Shown: positions 1 through 12,447, counted from the first letter of the stretch. The stretch: DNA of 64,000 nucleotides from Massospora cicadina (GCA_022478985.1 JAKSZP010010625.1:1-64000), one strand, 5' to 3'. The notes: generated from the sequence alone by a model not told the origin. Program-made: numbers and translations.

Positions 1-959
1 GTAGACCTTCCATCAAAGTGTGAGAAATCATTAAAAGTACAAGTATTGATTTAGAAGATCATATTAATGGATACCTTGGATATACTGTCCCCAATCAACG
101 TTGTCAAATCCCATCTCACAAAGTAGATCAAACTCGCCCTGGACCTTGAGTACACCCTGGAGTATAGCACTGGAGGTCCTAACAGCAATAAAGCCATAAG
201 TGCTATTTGTCCTTGCCAATTTGATTTGGCAAACTTGTTTTTAAGCTCCCATAATTGCTCTATATAATAGCCAGTATAATATACTCATTGAGACAAAATT
301 TATTATTGAATATGAAGGAGTTTTTTTTACAAAAGAAGGGTAATTTGACACACTCTAATTATGAAGTTTCCTGCGTACTAAATCATAAAGATTGACAGAA
401 GAAATACTTTTTTAAGGTCAAGTACTCTAATTCTGATTTTCCTTTATGATATTCTAATTCTGGAAAAGATACAAAAAAAGCTCATCAACTCAGTAAATGC
501 AGCAGATGGTATAACATTCTATGCTACTGGTAAGTAAAAAATAAACTAAAAGAACAAAGGGTGGTTTCTACCAACATAAACCTATTTATACCCCCAAACT
601 TCCTATTAAACATCACTAGCGATGACAGAGGCAGCAGATTTGAACCATGGGCATTACCATGTGTTCTTAACCCAGCCTATGAGCGGTTAATTGGATACAG
701 CTTAGAAACCTGACTAATTAAGAAATACTAGTTGAGAAACACTAATGATTGGAAAAGGACAGTTAATTCCAATTATGAATTTGACAAGGTACATTATATT
801 GAACTCAACCTGATTTGGGCCTACCCACTAAAAGTTTACTCTGTGACATACCTCTAGTCCAAATATCCGATAAATTAATCAGAAGATACTTAATAAGGTG
901 CATCAACTTAGTTAAAATTATAAAAATGTCTTTTCTCGTTAGAAGTTAACTATGGCCAC
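1..959. other. No recognisable gene; probable decayed gypsy leader/gag-pol spacer
   Basis: A/T-rich sequence with stops in all frames. I see no conserved domain, tRNA-like fold or tandem repeat. It sits directly upstream of the gypsy RT that becomes readable near 960, so it may be decayed gag-protease sequence of the same element, but nothing in it proves that. Confidence 0.3.
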
Positions 960-999
960 ATGAAGTTTATACACATAATAAGCTATGATAATCAAACTC

Positions 1000-1427
1000 A
1001 ACACAATCAAAGCCTTATAGGAAGTCAAAGGTAGAGAAGCATTTTATGAAGACTGAGCTAAAGCAACTATTGGACGCCGGCTTACTTGTGCCCTCCCAGG
1101 ATCTAAAGTCATCCTCACTGTTACTCATAAAGAAGAAAAACGGATGTAATAGAATAATGATCGAATACATGAGGCTAAATAGCCTCACGAAGAAGGACAG
1201 CTATTCCATTCCACGAATAGATGATGCTCTATTTTGACACTCCGTCTCAAATTTCTTTGCTTGATTAACCTCGCCAGAGGCTATTAGCAGATTGAGTTAT
1301 CGCCAGAGGAACAAGAAAAATGCGCATTGATATACAAAGAATATTTATTTTAAACATTCTTGCTCCCCCAGAAATTATGTAACGCGCCCGCCTCATATCA
1401 TTGGCTGATAGATCATATCATGAAAGG
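1000..1427 (+). pseudogene. G0 reverse transcriptase, N-terminal part
   Basis: Reads as the first half of a gypsy RT. The text 'LLDAGLLVPS', then 'LLIKKKNG', then 'RLNSLTKKDSYSIPRIDDAL' matches the canonical start of the domain (G.I.PS, KKDG.LR.C.DYR.LN..T..N.YP.PRIDD). After a one-base shift 'QIELSPEEQEKCALIYKEY' and 'FLLPQKLCNAPASY' follow, the usual fingers/palm motifs, and the reading reaches HIMKG. At least two frameshifts and one stop are present. It resumes after the half-LINE at 3370. Confidence 0.85.
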
Positions 1428-3355
1428 GAAAGTTTTTTTTCCGCTCAACATAATTTTTGAACGATTTTAAGTAAAAGTAACTGTTAATTTTCTACCGCCA
1501 GTTATACTGCATCAATTTTCCATTTATGTCTGAAGATCCACCATCTGCTGCCCCAGTGTGGGGCAGCGGTGTTCCACCTGCTAGCATTTATCAGCTAACG
1601 GGAAGACGCATGCAAATGGGCTCATCCTGTAGCCTAATACAACTGGCCACTTTGTCCCTCCAAGGTACTTAGCACTACACCTCGCACAAGCCCACCCAAC
1701 CTGCCCCCAACCACTAGCCCTACCTCAATTCAATATCTGCTTTTGCCTCCACGTCAAATATGGACATTTTTTTCCATATGTTGACAAAGTGATTATTGAG
1801 CTGGCAACGACCACCTTCACTCCAGCTGGTTTCATCAAATTAATCCCTTAATAGGTCTATTATGATATTGGCTTCCCTACAAAAGAGGACGCGGCTGATT
1901 CAGTGGCAACGCCCTTAATTTACAAAAACACACCCATTACAACCACCCATACTTGTCTCCCCACTGATACCACACTCGTGGTGACCTTTATAAACCTTCC
2001 CTCCCACCTTCCCCCTCAAACTTTATATGAGGAGTTGATGTTGGGTAGCGCCAACTTATGGCACAAACCCCATCCTCCAATTCCTTTTCCCAAGTGTTGC
2101 TGAATGCCTAGTGGCACCTCAAGCAATGGCCACCATTACCTCCTCACCTGCTAAACATGGCTCAGCACATCCCACCATGTGCATATATCCCATCTGCACC
2201 TGACCATCTATTTTGGGCTCACACTGACAACGGTTGCACAGTTTGACCCCTATGCCATGAGTTGGACCATACAAAGAAAGTATTTCATTACAACTTAAAC
2301 CATTGAACTCTGTCAACTCCACCCATGTGGCCACACCAACTGCGTTTGAATGGAGATTTTGGCTGCTCCCACCCCCTCTGGCCAAGCTTAATGAATCTAC
2401 AAAATCTTGCAAACAAAACCCAAGTCAGCTAATTTACTCACAATCCATCCAATCATGTGCAGGCTTGGACTCAAATTCAATCCAACCAATATCCCACCCC
2501 AAAACTTACCTAGACTAAGCACCGTATCCCCAATACATCCTACTCAACCAAAATCCCTGGGACTTAGTGGATGAATTGAACAAATCTGATAAAATTGTAC
2601 CACCTCCAGACCAACCACTTAGCTTAGACCCTTATCATAATTCATAAAATGATACCCCATTCATAGCCAAAAGTTATATCCCTAAACCCACTGCTACCCC
2701 TTTCCTGAGAGACCATCAGCTGCTGAGTCCACGGTGGCTTCACCTGAAAGTCACCATCTCTGCAAAGCCATGGAAGCCTCTGTCACTGAATTTAAAAAAG
2801 GGCTGCATGACCTCACGTTCCCCCCTGATTTCCCTGCTGTTGCAGAAGATAAATTTAACCAACTCAGAGCAAGTGCCCTCACCGGTGTAAAACTAGTCAT
2901 TGACTTGGCAGATTTTTCCCCATCCACATGCATCACAAGACCGAACATTGCAAGATTTGACCAGATTCCTGACGCCTGCATCCAAGCAGAACACCAGTTT
3001 GCTGGACTCATAGAGGCTATGCTCCAGGCCCAAATTGTCAATGATGACCACAACGATTTTATATTTCTCCTTGACCCTCATCCCGTGGATGCTCCAACCC
3101 CTTGCTCTCACCATAGATCCACCTCTTCGATGTTTATGCTGAAATTAAAGATTGACTGATCCCCCTCCCCCTCCACCATGGTGGTCTAAGTGGCTCACCG
3201 CTGTGCCACCTGGTAGGTTATTTTTTTGTTTTTTTATGTGTCTCACTGCTCGTTTTGGGCAGTTGACTCATATTTTTGGCTCTTTTGGCTGAATTTCTGT
3301 TTTGGTAATGTCCATACCCCAGTTGGAATACCTCAAATAAATTTTGAATTTTAAA
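1428..3355 (+). mobile_element. Half-LINE copy 1: ORF1-only non-LTR retroposon
   Basis: 1928-bp insertion with a perfect 14-bp target-site duplication (catatcatgaaagg at 1414-1427 and 3356-3369). It starts with a pyrimidine run like the 5' ends of LINE C and LINE E, holds one ORF1-like gene, and ends with a 3' UTR and A-rich tail (tacctcaaataaattt). No endonuclease or RT trace lies inside. A second copy at 49723-51691 has the same start, gene, 3' UTR and length, so the short form is a family and not a one-off deletion. It would need LINE machinery in trans. Confidence 0.8.
1526..3189 (+). pseudogene. LINE ORF1-like RNA-binding protein of half-LINE 1
   Basis: The start ATG at 1526 is chosen because it aligns with the start in copy 2: 'PSAAPVWGSGVPPASIYQLTG' here, 'LTAAPKWGSGKTPSSVFCLTG' there. 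A middle region ('DIGFPTKEDAADS', then 'PTDTTLVVTFINLPSHLPP') matches the RRM-like part of the LINE A/B ORF1 protein ('LDLGFESKIAADEAA'). Near 2255-2300 lies a decayed CCHC knuckle in which the first Cys codon is TGA and the last is Phe. The C-terminal part (about 2734-3159) is open. Several frameshifts break the gene. A nucleic-acid chaperone role is known for LINE ORF1 proteins and is inferred here. Confidence 0.65.
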
Positions 3356-3369
3356 CATATCATGAAAGG

Positions 3370-3780
3370 TCTCATACTGAGCTGCATGATTGTCTACCTA
3401 GATGACATAAAGGTATATTTAAAAACCTTTACTGATCATTGTGACCACCTCAAATCAGTTTTCTAATGACTTTGAGATAAAAACATCAAATTAAAGCCTT
3501 TAATATGTACCTTCTTTCAGCTGAGATTTGAATTTTTAGGATTTTTCATACTGTGAGAAGGGATATAACCCTTGGACAATATTGTTGAAGTGATTCTCAA
3601 GGTTCTGAGCCAAAAAGTCTCAGAGATAATAGTTGTTCTTAGAAATGATGGAATATTACCATCATTTATTTCCAACTTTACTCAACTCGCCATACCTCTT
3701 TTTCTCTTACTTGCCAAAAATACACCTTTTTTGTGGAGAGTAGAAAAAAGAAGTGCGTTTGAAATATAAAAAATTCATTA
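3370..3780 (+). pseudogene. G0 reverse transcriptase, C-terminal part with YLDD
   Basis: Continues the RT directly after the target-site duplication: 'LILSCMIVYLDDIKVYLKTF', then 'TDHCDHLKSVF', then 'FEFLGFFI'. The catalytic YLDD is intact. It is followed by 'IISNFTQLAIPLF'-type text typical of the RT/RNase H connection (FI.NFS.IA.PL). Two or three stops break it. The join across 1427/3370 is the main proof that the half-LINE is an insertion. Confidence 0.85.
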
Positions 3781-3829
3781 ATTGAAGACCAATTGTTTAA
3801 CATCTGGACTATGGGAAGCCATTTATCCT

Positions 3830-4180
3830 TTTTAAAGGTGCCTCCAATATAACCATACAGGCTATTTTCTCGCAAATGGATGAGGAAGGCAGTGACCCAG
3901 TGTCTTATTACTTTAAGAAGCTTTTAAAGGATGAGCACAATTACATTGTCAGAGAGAAAGAGCGCTGAGAAGCTCTACTTTCAGTGAAACGCTTCTGGTC
4001 TTTCCTATACAGGACAAATTTCACAGTTATTACAGACCTTGTTTCTTCAAAGTGGCTGAAAAAATATGAAAGACCCTACCAGAGGACTAGCCAATGGGCT
4101 CTCCAACTACAGCACCATGACATGAAAATTATCCATTAAGCGGGAACAAAGCAATTATTGTAGATGGGCTGACCAGATTG
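3830..4180 (+). pseudogene. G0 RNase H domain
   Basis: 'AIFSQMDEEGSDPVSYYFKK' followed by 'LLKDEHNYIVREKE' and 'ALLSVKRFWSFLYRTNFTVI' is the gypsy RNase H pattern (A.L.Q.D..G...PV.Y.S..L...E.NY...EKE.LA.V...K.WR.YL.G..F.V.TD). Then 'QWALQLQHHDMKIIH' corresponds to RW...LQ.YDF.I.Y. A TGA interrupts it after VREKER. The role would be removal of the RNA strand during reverse transcription; it is not functional now. Confidence 0.8.
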
Positions 4181-4499
4181 CCCTTACTACTTCTAGGTAA
4201 CAATGAAGCTGAACAGTTACAGGGCCTACTCATGAAGCTGGACTCTTGGGATGACAAAGATGAGCTAGTTCAGAAGATTTTGAAATGACACTTGCAAAGT
4301 ACTAATGTTATTGATGTTTTATTATATGAGAAAGCCAAAACTGACTGGTTACCTTACTTACAATCTTCAGAATGGGTACCAGCTATAATGGAAGCTACGA
4401 TAACTTAGTACATTGGGGAGCCAGAAAAACGTTTGAATGGATTAAGAATCAATAACTATTTGGAAGAAATACAGGACTTTGTAGTGGAAGTCTTAAAAG

Positions 4500-4740
4500 T
4501 CTTTATAACTTGTAAAAAAACAAATGCCACATAAGGTTATGTACATGTATCAGCCAATGACCCCTCAGCAGCCATTCCATACCATCAATTTAGATGTCAT
4601 AGGCCTGCTTTCCAAATTTACAGTAGGAAATTTAAATATCCTTATAGAGCTTAATAATTCTATGAAGTGGTCAAAGCATTTTTCATTACTATGTAGACTG
4701 CCAAGCTACCAACAATCTCTTATTTAATTTATATCTACTG
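4500..4740 (+). pseudogene. G0 integrase core fragment
   Basis: 'PMTPQQPFHTINLDVIGLLS' followed by 'KFTVGNLNILIELNNSMKWSK' resembles the start of the gypsy integrase catalytic core (P..PW..IS.DFI..LP.S.G....LV..D..TK). The first catalytic Asp (NLDVIG) seems retained. The rest of the core is not recognisable downstream; the sequence turns into LTR-like DNA by about 4820. Confidence 0.55.
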
Positions 4741-4819
4741 GGCATGATTGCCCACAAGTATTACTATGTGATGTTTGTTGAGAATTCAACCATGTTTGTG
4801 CTTTCTTCAATATTTTCTG

Positions 4820-5110
4820 ACACTAGTAAAAAAGTTGGGGATGATCCTCAATATAATTTATTATCACCAAAAATTTGTAGCTCTTAGGAGAAAGCTCTAA
4901 CATAAAATTCAATTACTGTAGCTATGTAGATGAACTTAGGCTCTTGAGAGAGATACAATTTCACTATTTACGAAAAATTTGAATATTAGACCTCCTTAAT
5001 TTATTAATATTAGTATCCAGATACCCATGCTTTGCTATGGTTTTTATAGCTTACCAGATGATTCTAAGATTTTAGTTTTATATTGGTAGATAATCATCAA
5101 TAAGTTCAGA
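4820..5110 (+). repeat. Probable left piece of the G1 5' LTR
   Basis: Non-coding DNA similar to 49230-49400 in the G1 3' LTR copy: both read actagtaaa..agtt..ggatgat, then taggagaaagctct or taggaagctct, then acata.aat.caat. The matching right part of this LTR lies at 12448-12840, so the LTR seems interrupted by LINE A and by additional unassigned DNA. The left end was not found. Confidence 0.4.
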
Positions 5111-5310
5111 AACTAAAAGCTATTGAATATTCTAACTTATAACCACTTAGCCAAAATTGATTAAGCCTGCCAAATTAACTAAAAAATCAATAATTTACTT
5201 GAAACTGTTGAGCCCATCAAATCAAACAAAAAATGAACCACCACTCAAAAAAACCTAATTGTTGAACTTACAAAACAGACAAAAACTACCAACCACTTAA
5301 AACTATGATT
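5111..5310 (+). repeat. A/T-rich repeat, second copy at about 11920-12090
   Basis: Shares an ordered series of words (ccacttagcca, aagcctgccaaattaact, gttgagcccatcaaatcaa, gttgaact) with 11920-12090, in the same orientation. The two copies flank LINE A and 1.3 kb more. They could be the ends of an LTR-type element into which LINE A jumped, or a dispersed repeat. No coding potential. Confidence 0.45.
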
Positions 5311-5454
5311 CTATAGATTCAATTTCATTTATTGCGGGGAAGGCTGACCATGGGATGGACACTTCCGAAAATGACTCAGATGAGACAAAACTTAGTACCA
5401 GGGGAGGCACCCCAGAGAAGCGATGCTATCTCTTGTTGCCAGCGGGAACGCCAC

Positions 5455-8400
5455 TTATGGGAAGGGGGAGGGAACGTGTGTAGGGGACGTAGCCATTATT
5501 GAGCACGTGTGGAGAAAGGGGTCTGATTTGATGAACCAGACTGGGAACCAGGAGGAGACCAGCTGTTGGCGACGTGGTGGGAGATATCCAAACATCCACG
5601 CTTGAAAGTGATCCACCAAATGAGACCGGAATCTGTGGACAGCTTCAGGGAGGGTGGGGACGGATCCAGCGATGGCATCCAAGACAATCGTGTGGATAGT
5701 CCACATGGCGATTGCAACCACCAGAGCACGGAGGGAGGGTGGGAGGGGGAGGCCATTGATGAAGCAAACATATCTCTTGACAGACTGAAGGGATGCGTTT
5801 GATCCTGGCCCAGTAGACGTTGGACTTCGCGCCATATCATTTTAGAGGTGGGGCACTTCTTCAGGCGGTGGAACAGCGTTCCATACTGGCCACACACGAC
5901 ACAGGATGAGTGTAAAGCATTAGAGCGCTCAGCTGTACGATACACCCGCCTCAGGCAGCGCCACACATGGGAGCGGACTTGAGGCTGCAACAGAGGATGG
6001 TGTGCGTATTTCCAGATAGTCTTTTGGGTCTCAGTGGAATAAGGGATGTCCATCATGTCCAGGTAGTCCACCCTGGATAGGACTTGGGGTCGAATGGGGA
6101 TCACGCCATCATGGATGGGTAGCCCCTGTACCTCTTGTGTGAACTGAGGAGAGGGTCGGCCTCTTTGGGTTGTATGTCCACTAATATGAATTCTCCACTC
6201 TGCGCTTCGCATGGAGAGTAGGATTCGTTTGTAGTGGGTTTTGGTCCCGTGAGGACCTGTGGCTGATGTGTGTGATGCGAGGTATTTCATCAGGGAGTGG
6301 GGGTTTGATGGATTGTTGAGGCCCAAGGCTCGGGAGAAGTTAGAGTGGGCCGCGCGGGACCAGTGTTGGGATGGGAGTGTAGGAGCAGTGACGGCCACAA
6401 TCCAGGTGCCCAGGATCTTGGCGGCATGGGCTTTGAAGTCAAGTAGGCCCATGCCACCATGATGATGAGGGCCAAACATGACCTCTAGCCGTACTGGTGG
6501 AGGGCGGCCTGACCAAAGCCAACCTTGTAGCAAAGCATACAGGGATTTAAAGAAGCTAGGGGAGAAGGGGATGGCGTGGGCTCTGAACTAGACTTTAGAT
6601 AGCAACATAGAGTTGGCAAGGACAACCCTGCCAGTGAGGGTAGTAGGGTGGGCTCTGAGAGAGGCGATTCGCTTCGTCACGTTGTCCAGTATATGGCACT
6701 CCATTACTGCTGAAGCGTATCCACCTGCCTCCAACCACACTCCCAGATGGCGTACCGGTCCTATGGTAGGTCGTGGCACAAAGGGGAGCACCAGTGGAGC
6801 GGTGTGTTTTGAGTTAGTAAGTCGTGGACGTGGGCGAGCAGATGGGCCGGGTTGGGAACTACTTGCTGGGGCCCAGCAGTTTCTGAAACCAACCAAGGAG
6901 GATGATTTCGGTTTTGGAGGCGTTCAGTGCCGCGTTGCTTACCCAGAAATATTCTTGGATGAGGGCTTCAAGCGCACGTGCATCTTTGTTATTAGACACC
7001 CCCACCACGCAATCATCTGCAAATGCCATCATCTTGACTGGGGTTTGGCCTGGCACATGGACCCCAGTGAGTTGGGCATTCACATTTCGCAGTATTGGGT
7101 CTAGGCTGAAGTTGTATAAGAGTGGGCTCAGGGGGTCCCCTTGTCGCAGGCCCCCTTGAGGGCGGACTACTCCGTTAGGAAACCTGGGCCGCGCACTGCC
7201 ATTGTTGCAGATTCCGTGAGTAGCATCAACCAAAAATGAAGTGGGGAGGTAGGCGGAATTGTTGGAGGCAGGCCCTAAGGTATCCCAGTTTACTCTATCA
7301 TAGGCCTTTTGTTGGTCCAAGAATACAAGTGCCCCAGAGGCTGTGGACTGACACACATTAGCCACAGAGTGCACGTTATCCCAAATCGACCTTCTGGGGA
7401 TAAAACCAAATTGTTCTGGGGAGATGGTGGCAGATGTTACAGTCCCTAAACGGTTAGCCATGATTTTAGTTAAAATTTTGGTGTCTGTGTTTGTTAGAGA
7501 AATGGGGCGCCAGTTGACTAAGTCTAGCCTATCCCCTTTCTTGAAGAGTGTGACCGTAAAGGCCTCATGTCCTCCTGGTAGGAGGCGCGTTTCCAACAGG
7601 CTTTGGTTGAGTGAGGCTAGCAGCAATGGGGATATATATTTAAAATATTTTTTGTAGAACTCATATGGAATGCCATCTGGCCCTGGGCATTTTCAGTTTG
7701 GCGCACCGTGAATGGTATTCCATAATTTGTTCGGAGTAATTAAATTCATTATTTCCAGGTATTAAAAAATGGTGCGGATATGAGCTCGGTCAAGAAATTC
7801 CACCATTTCGGCCAGCTGAATTGGTTCAGCTTGATATAACTCGGAGTAATATCTTTGCATTTCAATTGCCACTTCAGCCGGTGTGTCCACAATAGAATTA
7901 TCTGGTCTTTGCACCTGTGTGCAGGCCACGCTCTGGCGTGGTGCAAAAATTTTTTTGAAGAAGTATGCGGTGCACTTGTCGCCTTTAGTGATGCATATGG
8001 CCCTGTATTGGACACAAATCCAATGTTTGTGTTGCCTTTCAAGTGCGTTGAGGTGGGCAGCTGCCTCCGCCCACTTCTGGCCCCATGCAGGGCTATATCC
8101 TGAGGCTGGAATGTTGGACTCCAAGTGGGCCAATTCCGCCAGCGCGCGCAATATAACCGCCAATGTGGCTTGTGAGCGTCTGGATGAGAGATGGCGATAG
8201 TGGCAGATGTTGTCTTCTTTGAAAGTTGCCCATGTGGAAATGGGGTCCGCGCAAAACGGTGCAACAAATGATTTTGCCAAAGTTGCCTCTTCCACCCACG
8301 TGGAAAATCCTGGTGACGCGAGCTCTGGGGGGCATATTTTGCACCAATGTGGGGCCTTTGCAACTGTGACGGGTAAGTGGTATGTTATCAAGACCAGCCG

Positions 8401-9080
8401 GTGGTGGAGAATTCCATTTTCGTTGTTTTGAAGTGGGAGACGTGGGGTTGGAATTTCGCCGGCACTAGAATCAGGTTGATGCAGGTCATGTACCTTAATT
8501 GGCCATTGTGGACGTGGGGATGCATCATGTTTTTGAGCAGTGGGGCATGTCATGGCAGCGCGTCCATTAACCCAAGGGTGGCTTTTAGAACGTGTAGTTC
8601 TACGTGACCCTGTGGGGCGTGGGGTGAGGGTGGCCACAGGTCCATTGGTGAGGTTAGCCAACAGTTCATGTCACCAATTAGGAAAGAATTGGGGGGTAGC
8701 GGGAGGGATTTGACCAATGATAAAAATTCCTGATGCTCATGTGCACCATTTGGGGCATAAATGGTGACAATTGTGTGTGCAACATCGGCCCATGAGAAGG
8801 TGACAACGAGCACTTGGCCATTTAGGAATGTTTCTGAAGATGTAAATTTGAAAAAATTGTTTTCCCAAATTAGCACCCCACAGTGCTTTGACCAAAAGGA
8901 TAGGGATGGTAGGAGCATTGTTTTCCAAGCTTCCTCAGAACCTCGTGGACAGTGGGACTCCTGGATGGCCAGGATATCCACGGGTAAATTGTTTTGTAAA
9001 AAACTCAGTTTCCTAGCCTGGGATGGGGAGGCCTTGAGTCCGGCGATATTCAGCATTCCTAGAGTGAAGGTTTCCCCCAT
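5455..9080 (-). pseudogene. LINE A ORF2: endonuclease-RT-zinc finger
   Basis: Starts at ATG 9080, seven bases after the ORF1 stop (7-bp gap from TAA end), and ends at TAA 5455-5457. The apurinic-type endonuclease (9080 to about 8380) shows NIAGL, the catalytic Glu in AIQESH, and GDMNCW. Its SDH motif is lost by a one-base deletion near 8405; LINE B keeps SDHR. The RT (about 7690-6860) shows FKKGDRL..NWRPISL, QFGFIPRRSI, QQKAYDRVNW, RQGDPLSPLLYNFSLDP and an intact FADD. The C-terminal finger (about 5900-5840) reads CVVCGQYGTLFHRLKKC, that is C-x2-C-x7-H-x4-C. At least four frameshifts break the frame. Confidence 0.88.
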
Positions 9081-9086
9081 TGCACC

Positions 9087-10494
9087 TTAGGTGCGAGGGG
9101 GTGGGCCCCCAGGCCAACAGCCTCTTCCAGGTCCCCATGGGCTTTCACAGCAGCGCGGGTATTAGCAGCAACGCTATTGGGGTTTTTGTTAATTTTTGTG
9201 GAAAGAGTCACGTTGGCTTTGGCCTTTACTTTTTGTTTTCCCGACGTTGGACGGATTTTTTGCGGTGCGGATAAGTTTGGTGCACCGTCAAGTGGGGCAA
9301 AAAAAATTTTTCAGTTGGGATAGGTCCCAAGTCAGTTTCAACTGGGGCTTGGGTGCAGCAATTGGGTGAGAATGAATCTCCCATCAGATCCTCGGATTGA
9401 GTGGCCCATTCAGCATGGGCCTCCCAATCTGATTGGGTGATAGATTCTTGAGTTGCTTCCACCGCGAAGGTCTCCATGTCCTCCTGGCGTTGTGAGTGTG
9501 GGATGGTGGTGGTGGCCTTGGCCGCTTCCTTGGCCGCAGTCCTATGGGCCTGCTTAGCCTTCTTCCGCTCCTGCGGGGAGATGGGCTTTACCAATAGGTA
9601 GCAGCCTTGTGCTCCCCACGGGAAAGCCTCCTTGGTGCTTGCAGTTGGTTCGTAGTGCACCTCTCCACTGGCCATGGCTGCTGAGGGGTGCTCTTGGAAT
9701 GTGACGCCCTCTTTGATGGGGCATGCATGCGCCTTATGGCTGAACGCATCACAGTGGGTGCAAATGGGGGGCGCTGTCCACGGTTACCTGGAATGGGTGG
9801 GTGGTGTGCCCTGCAATATCAATAAAGGTGGAATGCGAGATCTGGGTTAGGTCCTTCGCGATCTCCTTGGTTGGGGTCAGAACTGCAATGGCTTTGCCGG
9901 TGCACAGGTGTGGCATCAGCATGAAACGTTGCATTTCGAAAGATTGTATTTCACCATATATGGCGAGACCATCTTTCAGGTGTTGCTCCAAAATGTCACG
10001 TTTTACCATAGTAGGCAAAAAGTCAAACATGAGGAAAATTTGGTTTGATTTTGTCCATTTGGTGTTTAGTTTTGATGACCCATTGCCTTTCAGGAGGTTG
10101 ACCACTATGCGTACTGCTGCAGCCTTGTCTGCTGCTATTTTGCTTTTGAAACCTAGGTCCAGCCAACCGCGTGACATGGAGTGAGGTGCAACATACACCG
10201 CAGTCGGGAAATTTTGTGTACATCTTCACAAAATATTTCCCATAGGGCCATTTTTTGGATGTCCAGATACACACGGACTCCAAATTCCACTGACAAAAGT
10301 GGCTGGGAATGTGGCGTGTTGATGTACTGGTTGCATCATGCTTGCCACGTGAGTATCTCCGGGGAAATTGTGACTGCCAGTTTTTTTAGATTTTTTTCTA
10401 TTCCGCCAGATTCTCTGGGGCATTTTTGAACGTTAGAGGCCGTGGGCCTTCCGCCTGCTCCTCTTGCCTTGCTTGCCCAACTGCTCCCAGACAT
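9087..10494 (-). pseudogene. LINE A ORF1: RRM-like protein with CCHC knuckle
   Basis: Begins MSGSSWASKARGAGG at 10494 and ends at TAA 9087-9089. The middle part ('GWLDLGF', then 'DFLPTMVKRDILEQHLKDGL') is the RRM-like region typical of L1/Tad-type ORF1 proteins. The knuckle CTHCDAFSHKAHAC (C-x2-C-x4-H-x4-C) lies near 9750 but is thrown out of frame by a 2-bp loss in the C-rich codons just before it. Other breaks: TGA at 10336-10338, a one-base loss near 10212, and an eight-T run at 9299-9306 after which the remaining protein is in the -1 frame. Expected to coat LINE RNA; not functional as it stands. Confidence 0.8.
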
Positions 10495-10588
10495 GGGCGC
10501 AGACTAATCCCCTCTATGAGATTATCAAACTAGATTTAGTCCTGAATTGAATGGGTTGCAAAAGTGTTTGCAACGAGAAAGAAAAGTA

Positions 10589-12447
10589 TAAACTATTGAT
10601 TTAATTATATGAAAATGCTCATCCAAATTGGTATATAATTATTATTTTAATTATATTATTTTTAGATTCTACTTTAAGATAAGTAACAAAATGATACTTT
10701 TGTAAAAAGAAATTTTAAACTGATTCTTATTAATATCCAGTTTATCAGATTTGTTTGTGGGTTCAAAATTTCCAAGATGATCCTAATTGATTCTTTTTTA
10801 TATTGGTAGATGGTGTGAGAATTTGAGGATTAGTCTTCTTATTAATGATATTCCTGTTTTGATAGTCAGGAAGAGTTTTAGCTGATAAATCCTTATTTAT
10901 GCTATGTGTTTTACAGTTTTTCCTAAATGTTCAGAAGCTCACAAAGCTAAACAACAATAAATGACACTTCTGGTCTTCCTTTGGGTATATTTTCCCTCTC
11001 TAATTGGGAACTCTCTAGACACAGGTAATTATGATAAGCTCCCCTTTAATGAGCTTGTCTAAACTTCTTAATATGAAAGTCAAATTAAGATAAGACAATA
11101 TAAGACAAAAATATGAATATATGGTAAGATGATTTTTTAGAGATAGGCGCTGGTATTTTATACCTTTAGGGCATCTCCTAGCCATACTCATCTATTAGCT
11201 GAGTTCATTAAAGCCATGTCAATCCACTATGGATTATGGCAGTGGCTATTAAAATATCCCCAAGTTAGTTCAGCCCTTGAATTTCTAAATTACATTCATT
11301 TCAGCCCAATTGGAAGTATAACTACTTAACAATTGGGAAGATTATTAGGTTTATATTAGCACCTCAGTGATGTATACTTGCCTCTCAATCAGCCCAATTA
11401 CATTTTGTCATATGGCAGACAAAATACAATAAATGGTGAGAAAAACATATAGATTTTGAATTATGATGCACTCCTAATTGGGATGTCAGCAGGCCTCTCA
11501 ATAGTACTAGTTACTCCCTAATTAGGCCATCCATGTGCAAGTACTATTGTGCCAATTATGATGATTGACATACAATAAAACTAAGAATACATTAATTTTA
11601 AATGCATTAGATTAAAAAATGCAATTAGGTTTGTGTCATAAATCCACTTGGTTCACCCAGCTGGAACTCATAGTTGGTCATAATCTAATTATATCATAGC
11701 TATTATTAGCTACGATAATCAGCTCATTTAGATGCAATCAAGGCGGTTTTGAGGTGAATCTTATTTATCAGATTATGCAGATAAATTGGGAATGATCAAA
11801 GGATCCATCAATGGGAGTAATCTATTAGCATTGATGGTTTTCTTGAAGGGTTTACTTTTGAGTCAACCATTAAAATCTAACAGAAGGCTATCAATAAAAC
11901 CAAAAAATCAAATCATATTAAATTAATATAAAATTAACAACCACTCAGCCAGAACCATATAAGCCTATCAAATTAACTAAAACATCAACTATTAACCTGA
12001 AACCATTGAGCCCATCAAATCAACCTATAACTACAACCACCACCCAGCTAAAACCAGTTGTTGAACTTTTAAACTAACTAACCCAAAAATCATCAACAAC
12101 TTACCAAAACTAATCAACTTATCAAATCACCAATCATTAGATGCTTATTGGCATCATCAAGTTTACTAATTAACCCAAAACCACCAAGCACTCATTAAAA
12201 CCATTTAAAATATCAAATTAACTGAATATCAAACTTATCAGCTGTAACAATAAACTGATTATTAAAAAAACATATAGAATTTCACCTCTTACATGTAAAA
12301 CTTTTCATTTTTTTGAAAATTAAAGATTTGGCTTTGAGGTGCACATGACACCCTCCCATCCACCTATAGCCAAATTTTCAAGACTCTACATGATGTAGTT
12401 TTGGCTGGGCATCACGCACATGCACACACTTGCCTTATTATAGATGA
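10589..12447. other. Non-coding A/T-rich repeat DNA between LINE A and the G1 LTR end
   Basis: No ORF with recognisable content. It contains the second copy (about 11920-12090) of the repeat seen at 5111-5310, and a short stretch (ttttatattggtagat, near 10795) also found near 5080, which suggests LTR-related DNA. The part 12090-12440 contains pyrimidine-rich and CA-rich text but no gene. Confidence 0.4.

Larger units (their letters stand above)
960..4740 (+). mobile_element. G0: Ty3/gypsy-like pol remnant, split by a half-LINE
   Basis: RT, RNase H and integrase pieces follow one another on the plus strand in the Ty3/gypsy order. The RT is split at 1427/3370 by a 1.93-kb retroposon, and the 14-bp sequence catatcatgaaagg is found on both sides of that insertion. 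LTRs and gag were not recognised, so this is a truncated or very decayed copy. Every domain carries stops or frameshifts, so it cannot encode an active polyprotein. Confidence 0.8.
5311..10588 (-). mobile_element. LINE A: full-length two-ORF non-LTR retrotransposon
   Basis: About 5.28 kb, with a 102-bp 5' UTR, ORF1, ORF2 and a short 3' UTR that ends in an AATAAAT-type tail. It is closely similar to LINE B (56775-62100) from end to end, which fixes both boundaries. A possible imperfect duplication of the target is aaaactatgatt at 5299-5310 and ataaactattgatt at 10588-10601. The protein order (RRM-like ORF1 with CCHC knuckle; ORF2 with endonuclease, RT and CCHC finger) places it in the L1/Tad1-like group of LINEs. 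Stops and indels make it inactive. Confidence 0.9.

Noticed and set aside
5566..8607. Several plus-strand ORFs of 60-160 codons opposite LINE A, with counterparts opposite LINE B (57108-61695)
   Set aside because: They are antisense shadows of ORF1/ORF2. Their similarity between the two loci follows from the DNA similarity of the LINEs.
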